DNA from: Spiroplasma melliferum
GTDB taxonomy: Bacteria; Bacillota_I; Bacilli_A; Mycoplasmatales; Mycoplasmataceae
Assembly: GCA_005222125.1 (NCBI GenBank)
Contig: CP029202.1
Coordinates: 124,001 to 188,000, forward strand
DNA: 64,000 nucleotides
Reading direction: 5' to 3'
Shown piece by piece: positions 1-9,389 of this stretch (the stretch's first letter is position 1; each line of letters begins with the position of its first letter). Position numbers and translations under genes: made by a program. The notes under the pieces are model-generated. The model saw nothing but the letters and a program-made list of their open reading frames with translations. It searched no databases and was not told the DNA's origin.

Positions 1-192
1 TTTAATAATTTACCAGTTTGTACTGATGCCTGGGTTTTTATGAATTTAACTGATGAAAATCAAGAACTAATTCGAAAAAATTCACGTCAATATTTTAATT
101 TAAGAACACCTCGTCAACGTTTATTTACAGATTTAGTTGAACCTAATGTTGCGGTGGAACTTGAACGAGGTACATTGCAAGTTGAAGAATAG
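1..192 (+). CDS. C-terminal end of an unidentified protein
   Basis: The window opens inside a reading frame that runs 63 codons to a TAG at 190-192. The tail is hydrophilic, contains no membrane segment and ends with the acidic residues LQVEE. I do not recognise the family from this fragment. The start and most of the protein lie upstream of the window. It is followed by about 100 bp of AT-rich spacer holding the promoter of the next gene. The base composition matches the neighbouring housekeeping genes and there is no internal TAA or TAG, so it is a real gene end. Confidence 0.7.
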   Translation, partial: FNNLPVCTDAWVFMNLTDENQELIRKNSRQYFNLRTPRQRLFTDLVEPNVAVELERGTLQVEE

Positions 193-237
193 GATAAAAA
201 TAATTAGTTTAAAGTTATTTGGTCTTGTTCTTTTTTT

Positions 238-266
238 GTTTAACATCATTATTATTTCGGTATAAT
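238..266 (+). promoter_or_regulatory. Probable promoter of the dehydrogenase gene
   Basis: A perfect TATAAT lies at 261-266, 28 bp before the ATG. The -35 region is weak: GTTTAA at 238-243 with a 17-bp spacer is the best match. This is the only obvious promoter between the preceding stop and the gene. Confidence 0.5.
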
Positions 267-293
267 CATAAGTAGAAAGTGAAGTGGAAGAAA

Positions 294-1295
294 ATGCAAG
301 CATTAATTTTTCAAGGAAAAAAGAAGATTGAATGAACCGAAACTAACGAGCCAATTATTAAAAAAGCAACAGATATTATTGTAAAAATTGAGGGGTTTAC
401 TTTTTCACATGCGGATTATCGCCCATATTTAGGGTATGATAATAGTGTTGTTCCTAACACAATTATGGGACACGAAGGAGTTGGAATTGTGACAGCAATT
501 GGAGATGATGTTACAAAACTTAAAATCGGCGACCGTGTTGCGATTGGATGTGTTACTCACTGTAATATTTGCCAATGATGTGAACAAAAAGCATTTGCTA
601 ATTGTACAAATGGTGGTTTTATTTTGGGAACTAAAATCAATGGAACGCATGCTGAATATGTTCGTGTCCCTTATGGGGAGAATAGTGTTATTAAAATTCC
701 AAAAACAATGAATTTAACTGATGCATTAATGTTAAGCGATGTGTTACCAACAGGATATGAAAATGTTATTAAAAAAATTGATTTAAAACAAATTAATAAT
801 GTTGCAATTATTGGTGATGGGCCAATTGGTTTAGGCATTTTATTGTTGTTAAATAAATATAATAAAAAAATTGATATTTATGGTCATCATAATCAAAAAT
901 TAAATTATTTTAAAAAAATGGGGGCACATAAAATTTATGATAGTACTTTAACTACTTTTGATATTAAATATGATTTAGTAATTGAATGTGTAGGTAATGA
1001 CCGAGGTACTTTTGAGCAGGCACAACAAATGATTAATTTTAATGGTACAATTATTACAATTGGTGTTTTCAAAAAACCAGTTGTATTTAACTTACAACAA
1101 TTATGAAATCAAAATATTACTATTCATACCGGAATTTTAAATTGTTATACTTTAAAAGAACTTGTATTAAAAATTGAAAATAAAGAAATTATTCCAAAGT
1201 ATTTAGTATCAAAAACTTTTAATAAAAATGAAGTGTTAAAAGCATATGAAACTTTTATGGAAACAGATATTTTTAAAGTTGTTGTCAAATTATAA
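294..1295 (+). CDS. Zinc-type alcohol dehydrogenase-like protein (MDR family)
   Basis: This 333-aa protein has the layout of medium-chain dehydrogenases. An N-terminal GroES-like half holds GHEGVG near residue 62. Four cysteines spaced C-x2-C-x2-C-x7-C near residues 95-110 match the structural-zinc lobe. A Rossmann half carries GDGPIGLG near residue 182. Family members oxidise or reduce alcohols, polyols or threonine with NAD(P); the substrate cannot be told here. At the place of the usual catalytic zinc ligand (GxCGxD), the sequence reads GFTFSHAD, so that Cys seems lost. Two early Trp codons are TGA, so the standard code would miss the N-terminal half. ATG 294 follows GAAGTGGAAG, a weak ribosome site. 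Confidence 0.85.
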
Positions 1296-1324
1296 CAAGG
1301 AATAGAATAGGGTGAAGGAAAGAA

Positions 1325-2311
1325 ATGGGTTTTTTTCAAAAATTAAAAGCAAAACGTGAAGAAAAGAAACAAATTAAATTAGAAAAGGCGCTACGCAAAA
1401 CGCGCTTAACTTTTTCTAATGATATTAAAAAATTAGCACATAAGTATAAAGAATATGATGATCAATACTTAGAAGAATTAGAAGAAATTTTAATTGCAAG
1501 TGATATGGGAATGAATATGGTTTTACAAATTACTAATCAAATTCGAAAAAAAGTGCGAAAAGGTTGAAGTATTGAAGATACAAATGATTATTTAGTTGAA
1601 GTAATTATGGATTTATATAATGATCCAAAAAGTAAACAAAATAAATTAAATATCAAAGACCAACGATTAAATGTTATTTTAATGGTTGGTGTTAACGGTG
1701 CAGGTAAGACAACAACTATTGCTAAATTAGCAAAACAATTTCTTGACCAAAAGAAAAGTGTCCTATTAGTTGCTGGTGATACTTTTCGGGCAGGGGCTGT
1801 TGAACAGTTAAACCAATGAGCAGAACGTTTGCATGTCAATATTGTTAAACCATTAAAAGAAGGCCAAGATCCAGCTAGTGTTATTTATGATGGATTAGTT
1901 AAAGGAAAAAAAGAACAAGTTGATATTATTATCATTGATACAGCTGGGCGTTTACAAAATAAAGTTAATTTAATGAATGAATTAAATAAAATTAATCGTA
2001 TTATTAAGCGAGAAATTCCTGATGCTCCACATGAAACATTATTAGTAATTGACGGGGTTACTGGTCAAAATGGTATTTCACAAGCAAAGAACTTTTCAGA
2101 GGTAACCGATGTTAGCGGTATTGTTTTAACAAAAATGGATGGTACGGCTAAAGGGGGCGTTGTTTTAGCAATTAAAGACCAATTAAATATTCCTGTTAAA
2201 TTAATTGGTTTAGGTGAGCAACCAGCTGATTTACAAGAATTTGATATTGAACAATATATTTATAATTTGATGAAAGATTTATTTAACAAGAATGAAGTGG
2301 AAACAGAATAA
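1325..2311 (+). CDS. ftsY: Signal recognition particle receptor FtsY
   Basis: FtsY is the SRP receptor GTPase that docks ribosome-SRP complexes at the membrane. The 328-aa protein has a short charged N-terminal A-type region (to about residue 25), a helical N domain, and the G domain. The G domain holds the P-loop GVNGAGKTT at about 122-130, DTFRAGA at 142-148, DTAGR at 195-199 and a TKMDG motif near 276. The long acidic A domain of E. coli is absent, as is usual in mollicutes. It ends on the A of the next gene's ATG (TAATG), so ftsY and ylxM are translationally coupled. Confidence 0.97.
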
Positions 2312-2631
2312 TGAAAGATTTGGAAAAATCAAATGAGTTAATTCTTTTATATGAATTATATCGGGAATTATTAACAACAAAGCAAAAAGAATATTTTGAG
2401 TTATATTTTTTTGATGATTATTCCTTAAGTGAAATTGCTGGTTTAAAAAATGTTTCTCGTAATGCTGTATATGATTCATTGATAAAAATTACAAATGCTT
2501 TGCATAAATTTGAAAATAACTTACAATTAGGATATAAGCAGCATCAGCGAGATATTCTTTATCAAGAATTTGAAAATATTAAGGAATGTGCTGGATTAAT
2601 AAAAAAATTAAAAAAAATTGATAGTGATTAA
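2311..2631 (+). CDS. ylxM: YlxM/p13 family putative SRP-associated HTH protein
   Basis: This 106-aa protein has a helix-turn-helix of the sigma-70 region 4 type: roughly residues 20-65, with YFFDDYSLSEIAG followed by VSRNAVYDSL. This is typical of the UPF0122/YlxM family. In Firmicutes ylxM sits beside ffh or ftsY and the protein is thought to modulate the SRP GTPase cycle. Here it overlaps the ftsY stop by one base, which fits that role. The length is usual for the family. The direct target is inferred from family and context only. Confidence 0.9.
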   Translation: MKDLEKSNELILLYELYRELLTTKQKEYFELYFFDDYSLSEIAGLKNVSRNAVYDSLIKITNALHKFENNLQLGYKQHQRDILYQEFENIKECAGLIKKLKKIDSD

Positions 2632-2643
2632 GGAGAAACTAAA

Positions 2644-3444
2644 ATGAATATTGTAATGATTGGTGATATTTATGCACAAGCCGGACGAATAGCTATTAAT
2701 AAATATTTGCCACAAATAATAAAAAAATATAAGATTGATTTAATTATTGCAAATGGTGAAAATACTACCCATGGGAAATCGTTATCCAAGCATCATTATA
2801 ATGAATTAAAAGAATTGGGGATTAATATTATTACTTCCGGGAATCATATTTTTCGTAATCCAGAAGTTTTAAATTATATTGAAGAAGTAAATGATTTATT
2901 AAAACCAGCAAATATGAACTCGTTTACGCCAGGAAAAGGAACAGTTGTTGTTAAGATTAATAATAAAAAAATTCGTGTTACTAATTTAATGGGGCGTAGT
3001 TTTATGGACCCAGTTGATAATCCTTATACAATTTTTGAAGAGATTATTAATAATGATAATAGTGATCTTCATTTTGTTGATTTTCATGCGGAAGCTAGTG
3101 CAGAAAAATTAGCTTTTGCTTGGAACTATGATGGTATTATTACTGGTTTTTTTGGAACACACACCCATGTTCAAACGGCAGATAATCGAATATTGCCAAA
3201 AGGAACAGCATATATCACTGATGTTGGGATGTGTGGTAGTTATAATTCAATTATTGGAGCAAATCCAGAGGAAATTATTATTAAAGAAAAAACTGGTTTA
3301 CCAGTGCGTTTTGAACCAGCAACTGAAAATGATAAATTAATTTTTTCAGCAGTATGATTACAAGTAGATGATAAAACCAATCAAGCAGTGAAAATTGAAC
3401 GAATTTTAATTCGTCCAGAAAATGAAACTGATTTTTTAGCATAG
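2644..3444 (+). CDS. YmdB-family metallophosphoesterase (cyclic nucleotide phosphodiesterase type)
   Basis: This 266-aa protein belongs to the YmdB/TIGR00282 family of calcineurin-like phosphoesterases. B. subtilis YmdB hydrolyses cyclic mononucleotides and affects RNA turnover. Metal-binding motifs are visible: GD at residues 7-8, NGEN near 37-40, GNH near 66-68, DFHAEA near 146-151, and THTH near 172-175. Length and motif order match the family from end to end. The start follows AAGGAGAAACTAAA, a strong ribosome site. One TGA codon near the C terminus encodes Trp. It lies 12 bp after ylxM and is probably cotranscribed with ftsY-ylxM. Confidence 0.93.
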
Positions 3445-3461
3445 ATAAAGGAGCAACTTAA

Positions 3462-4401
3462 ATGACTAGTTTAATTAAAACGAATGTAATCATTATTGTT
3501 ATTTGTATTATTCTAGGAATTTTTTTGTGTTGTTATTTTTTTTCTACGTTGTTATCGTCTTTTAAATAAGAAAACAAAACGAGGAGAAATTCAATTGCCC
3601 GAATATATTGAAAATAGACACTTTATTACTTCTGATCAATATGAATTATCAACATTAGGAACAATTGATAAAACTGGTCAGGATATTATTTTAGCAGTTC
3701 ATGATTTATATGGTAGTAAGGAAAATTTTGCTGGTTTAATTAATAATGCGATATGAGCTAAGCATAAAGTTTCAGTAATTGCTTTTAATCAACGAAATAT
3801 TGGGGATAATGTACCAACTAGGATTAAAAATGTTGGAATTTTAGTTAATGATATTATTGATGTAATTACAGCTTTAAAAAATAAATATGAACAACAAAGA
3901 ATTGTTTTATTATTAGAAGGATTTTCATGTGGTTTAATTAATTTATTATTAGAACAAAAACCATTAATTGAAAAGGTTATTTTTGTTAATCCAATTACAA
4001 ATTCAAATGGAATAAGATTTTCAATACTTAGTAAAATTGGGATTGGATTTGGATTTTTATTTAATTTAAACAAAATTCTTAAAATTCATATTGATTATCA
4101 ACTTTTAAGTCAAAATTAAGCCTATAGTACTTTAAAGATGGAAAAAGAACAAACTTATTTTTTAAATCAAATTTTACAATTCAATTATCTTAATAAAAAG
4201 ATAGTAAAACAAATTAATAATCTCAAAGTAAAGACTTTAATATTGCAAGCAGAGGCTGACAAATTTTATAATGCAAAACAAGTAGTTTTAATTACTAATC
4301 CACTGGTTAAAATAAAAAAAATTGAGACAGCAAAACATTATTTATTTACTAATCAAACTATTAGTGCTGAAATTTTTACTGAAATAATTAATTTAAATTA
4401 A
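3462..4401 (+). pseudogene. Broken membrane-anchored alpha/beta-hydrolase-like gene
   Basis: ATG 3462 follows AAAGGAGC and encodes an N-terminal membrane segment (residues about 8-27). The frame then stops 35 codons in. Removing one T from the T8 run at 3535-3542 joins it to an open frame that continues through LAVHDLYGS and a nucleophile-elbow-like LLEGFSCG. That frame is cut again by TAA at 4117-4119 (CAA to TAA would explain it). The rest, from about 4120 to 4401, is still in frame and ends with VKTLILQAEADKF and a conserved-looking His (AKHYLF), as in alpha/beta hydrolases. Two lesions argue for decay rather than programmed frameshifting. TTG 3594 behind AGGAG could still initiate a fragment. 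Confidence 0.75.
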
Positions 4402-4450
4402 AATTAACTAATTTTTAAGTTATAATATATTTGTTGTCAAGTAACAACAT

Positions 4451-4560
4451 AAAACTTATTCAGAAGTGGTTAGTACGCTAAACAATGATCCACTAGCAAC
4501 CCTATATTTAACTAGAAGGTGCTTTTAGCAGGGCAAAATGATATGCTACCAATAAGATTT
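4451..4560 (+). promoter_or_regulatory. SAM-I (S-box) riboswitch candidate upstream of metK
   Basis: Between a TATAAT (4421-4426) and metK lies a structured leader. A P1 helix pairs 4451-4460 with 4551-4560 (9 of 10 pairs). A P2 arm pairs AGTGG with CCACT and holds an inner TTAG/CTAA stem. Then comes TAGCAACC, close to the S-box core GGCAACC, then AAGGTGCT and an AGCA closing a TGCT-TTT-AGCA hairpin, and finally AATAAG closing P1. The order and core motifs match the SAM-I riboswitch, and the downstream gene makes SAM. A terminator-like hairpin follows. The assignment rests on motif order by eye. Confidence 0.75.
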
Positions 4561-4617
4561 ATTAGTTATTGAATAGAACTTAACTATTAATTTATATGTA
4601 AACATATTGTTATTAAT

Positions 4618-4643
4618 GCCACATTATTCTGATGTGGTTTTAT
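4618..4643 (+). terminator. Terminator-like hairpin of the metK leader
   Basis: CCACAT (4619-4624) pairs with ATGTGG (4632-4637) across a 7-nt loop, followed by TTTTATTT. It stands between the riboswitch and the metK ribosome site, so it could be the expression platform that stops transcription when SAM is bound. The stem is short, and I could not find a convincing antiterminator by eye. Confidence 0.55.
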
Positions 4644-4665
4644 TTATGATTAAGGAGAAGAAAAG

Positions 4666-5817
4666 ATGGGAAAAGAACGAATTTTATTTACATCAGAATC
4701 AGTATCAGAAGGACATCCGGATAAGATTTGTGATCAAATTTCAGATGCTGTTTTAGATGCATGTTTAAAAGAAGACCCCTTATCACGAGTGGCATGTGAA
4801 TGTTTTATTACAACTAATCGGGTTATTATTGGTGGTGAAATTACGACAAAAGCAAAGGTTGATTATGCCAATGTAGCACGGAAAGTGTTAAAAGAAATTG
4901 GGTATAATAATGCAGAATGAGGAATTGATTGACAAAATTGTGAAGTTGAAATACTAGTTAAAACACAATCACCAGATATTTCTATTGGTGTTGATAAAGC
5001 CGGAGCTGGTGATCAAGGAATTATGTTTGGTTATGCAACAAATGAATCAGATAATTATATGCCGTTAGCAATTTCAATTGCTCATGCCTTAGTAAAGAGA
5101 GCAAGTATGCTACGCAAAAAAGGAATGTTTATTGGGGCACGACCAGATATGAAATCACAAGTAACATTAGATTTAACTAATGTTAAACATATTTATATTG
5201 ATACAATCTTAATGTCAATTCAACATGATGAAGATATTGATGAAGCTAAATTTAAGCATTTTGTTATTACAGAAATTATGGAACCAGTTGTGCAAGAATT
5301 TAAAATGAATTTAGATTTTAAAGTTTTAATTAATCCAACTGGTCGATTTGTAATTGGTGGGCCAAAAGGTGATGCTGGATTAACAGGACGAAAAATTATT
5401 GTTGATACATATGGTGGATATGCTCGTCATGGTGGTGGTGCTTTTTCGGGGAAAGATGGAACAAAAGTTGATCGTTCAGCAGCATATATGGCGCGTTATG
5501 TCGCAAAAAATATTGTTGCAGCAGGACTAACTGAACGATGTGAGATTCAATTATCTTATGCAATTGGTGTGGCTGAACCAATTTCAATTTTTGTTGAAAC
5601 ATTTGGAACTAATTTTGTAACAAATGATATTATTTTGCAGGCAATTAAAGAAAATTTTGATTTTCGTCCCCAAGCAATGATTGAAACATTAGATTTACAA
5701 AAACCAATTTATCAACAAACTGCAACTTATGGACATTTTGGTCGTTACCATACTGAACTACCATGAGAAAAATTAGATAAAGTTCAAAGTTTAATAAAAT
5801 ATTTACCAGTTGTTTAA
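4666..5817 (+). CDS. metK: S-adenosylmethionine synthetase
   Basis: MetK condenses ATP and methionine into SAM. The 383-aa protein has the signature motifs in order: SEGHPDK at residues 14-20, GAGDQG near 116-121, GRFVIGGP, the GGGAFSGKD metal/phosphate loop, KVDRSAAY, and a C-terminal YGHFGR. Length is normal for the family. Three Trp codons are TGA. The ATG follows AAGGAGAAGAAAAG. The leader carries a probable SAM riboswitch, so SAM should repress its own synthase. Confidence 0.98.
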
Positions 5818-5860
5818 TTTTTAGATATAATTAACATAAAGAATAAGAGGAGAAAAACTA

Positions 5861-6682
5861 ATGAAGTATAAGTTAATTGCTCTTGATTTGGATGGTACAA
5901 CAGCAAGGAGAAATCGAATTTCAAAGCAAAATGTTACAGCCATTAAGTGAGCATTGGCAAATGGAATTAAAGTAATTATTGCAACTGGCCGTAGTATTGG
6001 TGCCATTAGAAAAGTAGCAAAAAAATTAGGCATTATTGAAAATAAAATGCCAGTAATTGCTTTTAATGGTGGAGTAATTTATGATTTTGCGAAAGAAAAG
6101 ATTATTCAACAAAATGTTTTTTCTAATGATGAATTAATTAATGTTTTTTATCTTGCTAATGAATGTAAAATTCAATTATGAGCATATTCAGTTAAAAATG
6201 AGCATTTAGCTTATGTTAATACTAAGCATAGTTTGATGATTAAATGAATGAGTTTTCACACAAAACGAAAAAGAATATTAGTGGGTGAACCTACTGCTTT
6301 GTATGATCAAGCTTACAAGTTTGTTGTTAGTGGTAAAAAAGAGAATGTGTTAAAATTTAAAGCAAAACTTTTAGTAAAATATGAATTTAATATTTTTGAT
6401 TGGTCATATTTACCAAACCAAAGTTTAAATTTAGAAATTAGTCCAAAAGGTAGTGACAAAAAAGATGCTTTAGAATATCTTGCTAAAATATATAATATTC
6501 AACCAGCAGAAATTATTGCAATGGGGGATGGTTCAAATGATTATGAAATGTTAAAATGAGCTGGTGTTGGAATTGCAATGGGGAATGCCAAAGCGGATAT
6601 TAAAACTATTTCTGATGATACAACTGCCCATTATCGTCGCTCAGGAGTAGCAAAAGCAATTAATAAATATTTTAAAAAATAA
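5861..6682 (+). CDS. Cof-type HAD-IIB family hydrolase
   Basis: This 273-aa haloacid-dehalogenase phosphatase has motif I DLDGT at residues 9-13 (nucleophile Asp in LALDLDGT-type context), motif II ATGR near 45-48, a central cap domain, a KGSDKKDAL motif with the conserved Lys, and motif III/IV GDGSNDYEML near 220-229. The Cof/YidA/YwtE group acts on sugar phosphates or pyridoxal or flavin phosphates; the substrate is not visible. It lies 43 bp after metK with its own AAGAGGAG site and is followed by a clear terminator, so it may be the last gene of the metK transcript. Confidence 0.92.
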
Positions 6683-6720
6683 AAAATATCATCAAAACTA
6701 TTGATATTTTTTTTGTTTTT
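6681..6720 (+). terminator. Rho-independent terminator after the HAD gene
   Basis: AAAAATATCA (6682-6691) pairs with TGATATTTTT (6702-6711) across a 10-nt loop. The 3' arm runs into a long T tract. It separates the metK-HAD unit from the polyamine operon. Confidence 0.8.
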
Positions 6721-6756
6721 TTTATAATTAATGTGGTCGTAATTTAAAAACAAAAA

Positions 6757-6773
6757 GTTTAGTATAACTAAAC
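6757..6773. promoter_or_regulatory. Palindromic operator candidate of the polyamine operon
   Basis: GTTTAGT-ATA-ACTAAAC is a perfect 7-bp inverted repeat with a 3-bp centre, 24 bp before the start of the XRE-cupin regulator gene. Its centre contains a TATAAC that could serve as a -10 element. XRE-cupin regulators commonly bind such sites in their own promoters, so autoregulation of the pot operon is a reasonable inference. Confidence 0.55.
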
Positions 6774-6797
6774 AAAATTACTAAAGGAGGGGTGTCT

Positions 6798-7331
6798 ATG
6801 CTACTAGGAGAAAAAATTAAACTATTACGTCAAAAAAATAATTTAACAATTGAAGAATTAGCAAATCGTTGTGAATTAACGAAAGGATTTATTAGTCAAC
6901 TTGAACGCGATATTTCTTCTCCGAGTATTGAAACACTAGAAAGTATTTTAGAAGTTTTAGGCACCAACTTAGCAGATTTTTTTAAACAAGAAAAAAATAG
7001 AAAATTCGTTTATGCAGCAGAAGAACATTATAAAGTTGAACAAAATAATTATCGGATTGAATGATTAGTTCCTAATGCACAAGTAAATGAATTAGAACCA
7101 ATTTTAATTCAAATTAAACCACAAGGAGAATCAGAACGCATATTACCATTTGAGGGTCAGATTTTTGGTTATGTTTTAAAAGGGACAGTGTTAGTTTATT
7201 CTGGACAAAAAGTACAAAAAGCACATACTCGTGATAGTTTTTATTTATATGGTAATAATCAACACTATTTAAAAAACGAAACAAATGAAATTGTTGAAGT
7301 ATTATGAATATCAACACCACCAATATTTTAA
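6798..7331 (+). CDS. XRE-family transcriptional regulator with cupin domain
   Basis: The 177-aa protein has an N-terminal helix-turn-helix (about residues 5-60, with GFISQLERD in the recognition region) and a C-terminal cupin beta-barrel (about 100-175, including the EGQIFGYVLKG strand region). PuuR-like proteins of this design sense small molecules such as polyamines and control uptake or catabolism. ATG 6798 was chosen because AAAGGAGG at 6783-6790 is 7 nt upstream. The in-frame GTG at 6792 is too close to it. It is the first gene of a run with potA, potB and potCD, and a palindrome lies just upstream. Confidence 0.85.
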
Positions 7332-7355
7332 AAGATTAGAAAAGGAGCAGGAGCA

Positions 7356-8408
7356 TTGGAAACAAATATTTTAGAGTTACGAAACATTTCAAAACAATAT
7401 GATGGGAAAGTGGTTTTGAAAGGAATTAACTTAAACATTAAAGAAGGAGAATTTGTCACATTACTAGGACCATCAGGATGTGGGAAAACAACAACATTAA
7501 GAATTATTGCTGGATTTGAACAACCTAATAGTGGGGAATTATTATTTTTAGGGAAAGACTATTTAAAAACACCCGTTCATAAACGAGAAGTTAATACTGT
7601 TTTTCAAAATTATGCCTTATTTCCGCATTTAACTGTTTTTGATAATATTGCTTATGGATTAAAAGTTAAGCGCAATAAATATGATGTTATTGAAACTGAA
7701 GTAAAGAAATTTTTACAATTAGTAGGATTAGAAGGCTTTGAAGATAAATCAGTTGAACAATTATCGGGAGGGCAACGCCAACGTGTTGCATTAGCACGAG
7801 CATTAATTAATAAGCCAAAGGTTTTATTATTAGATGAACCAATGGCTGCATTAGATGTTAAATTACGAAAAAAAATGCAAGCAGAATTAAAAGCTTTGCA
7901 AGGAGAAATTGGAATTACTTTTATTTTAGTAACACATGACCAAGAAGAAGCATTAACATTGTCTGATCGTATTATTGTAATGAATGATGGAGCAATTCAA
8001 CAAGTTGGTACACCAGCGGAAATTTATAATGAACCAGAAAATTTATGAACAGCACAATTTATTGGTGACTCAAATATTATTTCAAATGCAATTTTTATTA
8101 AAGATAATTTAGTAACAATTGATGGCAAAAAAATTGTTTGTGTTGACCGTGGATTTGGTGAAAATGAAAATCAAATTGATATTATTATTCGCCCTGAAGA
8201 TATTGATATTGTTCCAGTGGGAAAAGGATTCTTTACAGGAACAGTTAAAAGAGTTAATTTTAAAGGAGTTCATTGGGAAATTATTGTTAAATGTAAAGAA
8301 CGAAAATATTTAATTCATTCAACAGATAGAGTTGAAGAAGGTGACCAAGTTGATATTTCGTGAAATGTTGAAGATATTCATGTTATGTGGAAAGAGATTG
8401 ATGATTAA
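7356..8408 (+). CDS. potA: Spermidine/putrescine ABC transporter ATP-binding protein
   Basis: PotA is the ATPase of the polyamine importer. The 350-aa protein has Walker [10 protein letters not shown] near residue 38, the Q-loop [10 protein letters not shown], the signature [15 protein letters not shown], Walker [12 protein letters not shown], the switch His THDQEEAL, and a C-terminal TOBE-like regulatory domain from about residue 240. It starts at TTG 7356, which follows AAAGGAGCAGGAGCA; no ATG with a ribosome site exists nearby. It overlaps nothing but sits 24 bp after the regulator gene and 9 bp before potB, so one operon is likely. Confidence 0.95.
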
Positions 8409-8417
8409 GGAGCAAGA

Positions 8418-9389
8418 ATGATGGAAAACAAAAGTAAACCACCAAAAAAGGGTAAAGGATGATTTAAAAAACAAGGTAGTAAGGTTAAATCAATTAGTCA
8501 ACATTTTGCTGCTTGATGTCGAACAAAATATTTAAACATTTCTTATCATGCGAAACAAAACAAATGGTTTAAAAGAGGATTTAATCCAATTTTATGGCCA
8601 TATCTTATCATTATGATTTTGTTAATTGTTGTACCATTATTAATTATTTTATTATATTCATTTATTCAACCAACGGGAAATAGTTTAGTTTTTGAAATTA
8701 ATTTTAAAAATTTTGTAACTTTTTTTTCAGAGCAAAAATTTGTGATTGCACTTTTCTTAGCTTTAGGATATTCATTAATTGCGGCCTTAATTGCAATTGT
8801 GATTGCGTATCCAGTTGCTTATGTGATGGCGTTTTGTAAATCAAAACTATTGTCAAAAAATATTTGAATTTTAGTAACCTTACCAATTTGAATTAATATG
8901 TTACTAAAAATTATTGGATTACAAACACTGTTTAATATTATTGCTCCAAGTTTACTTGGAACACCAATTTCGGTTGTTATCGGAATGGTTTATGCATTTT
9001 TACCATTTGTAATTTTACCAATTTATAATAGTTTAGATAAAATTGATACATCATTAATTGAAGCTTCAAAAGATTTGGGAGCAAACGGTTTTAAAACATT
9101 TTGAAAAGTTATTTTTCGTCAATCAATCCCAGGAATTATTGCAGGTGGAACATTATTATTAGTTCAAGCAGCAACTTCTTTAATTATTGTTAAATTTATG
9201 GGGAATGGTCGAATTAATTTAATTGTTGATGTGATTGAAGCATATTTCTTTAAAGGAGAAAACTTTGGAATTGGCGCAGCAATATCAGTTGTCTTAGCCC
9301 TTATTGTTTTTTTAATTATTGTGTTATCAAATGCATTATCAAAATATTTTGAAACAAGAAAGGGGCGTCGCAATGAAAAAGTTTTTTAA
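8418..9389 (+). CDS. potB: Spermidine/putrescine ABC transporter permease PotB
   Basis: This 323-aa membrane protein starts with a long basic cytoplasmic tail of about 60 residues (many Lys and Trp; several Trp codons are TGA). Six predicted membrane segments and the permease EAA-like loop [14 protein letters not shown] follow. The order in the operon (ATPase, permease, permease) and the loop identify PotB. ATG 8418 and ATG 8421 are both possible behind TAAGGAGC; I give the first. The 3' end overlaps potCD by 17 bp, so the two permeases are probably translationally coupled. Confidence 0.92.

Noticed and set aside
429-650. Reverse frame inside the dehydrogenase gene
   Set aside because: It is a shadow of a forward gene that is continuous once TGA is read as Trp.
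3462-3570. 35-residue membrane peptide as an independent gene
   Set aside because: Removing a single T joins it to the hydrolase frame, so it is better explained as the broken N terminus of that gene.
6792-6797. GTG at 6792 as the start of the XRE-cupin regulator
   Set aside because: It lies one base behind AAAGGAGG, too close for initiation; ATG 6798 has normal spacing.
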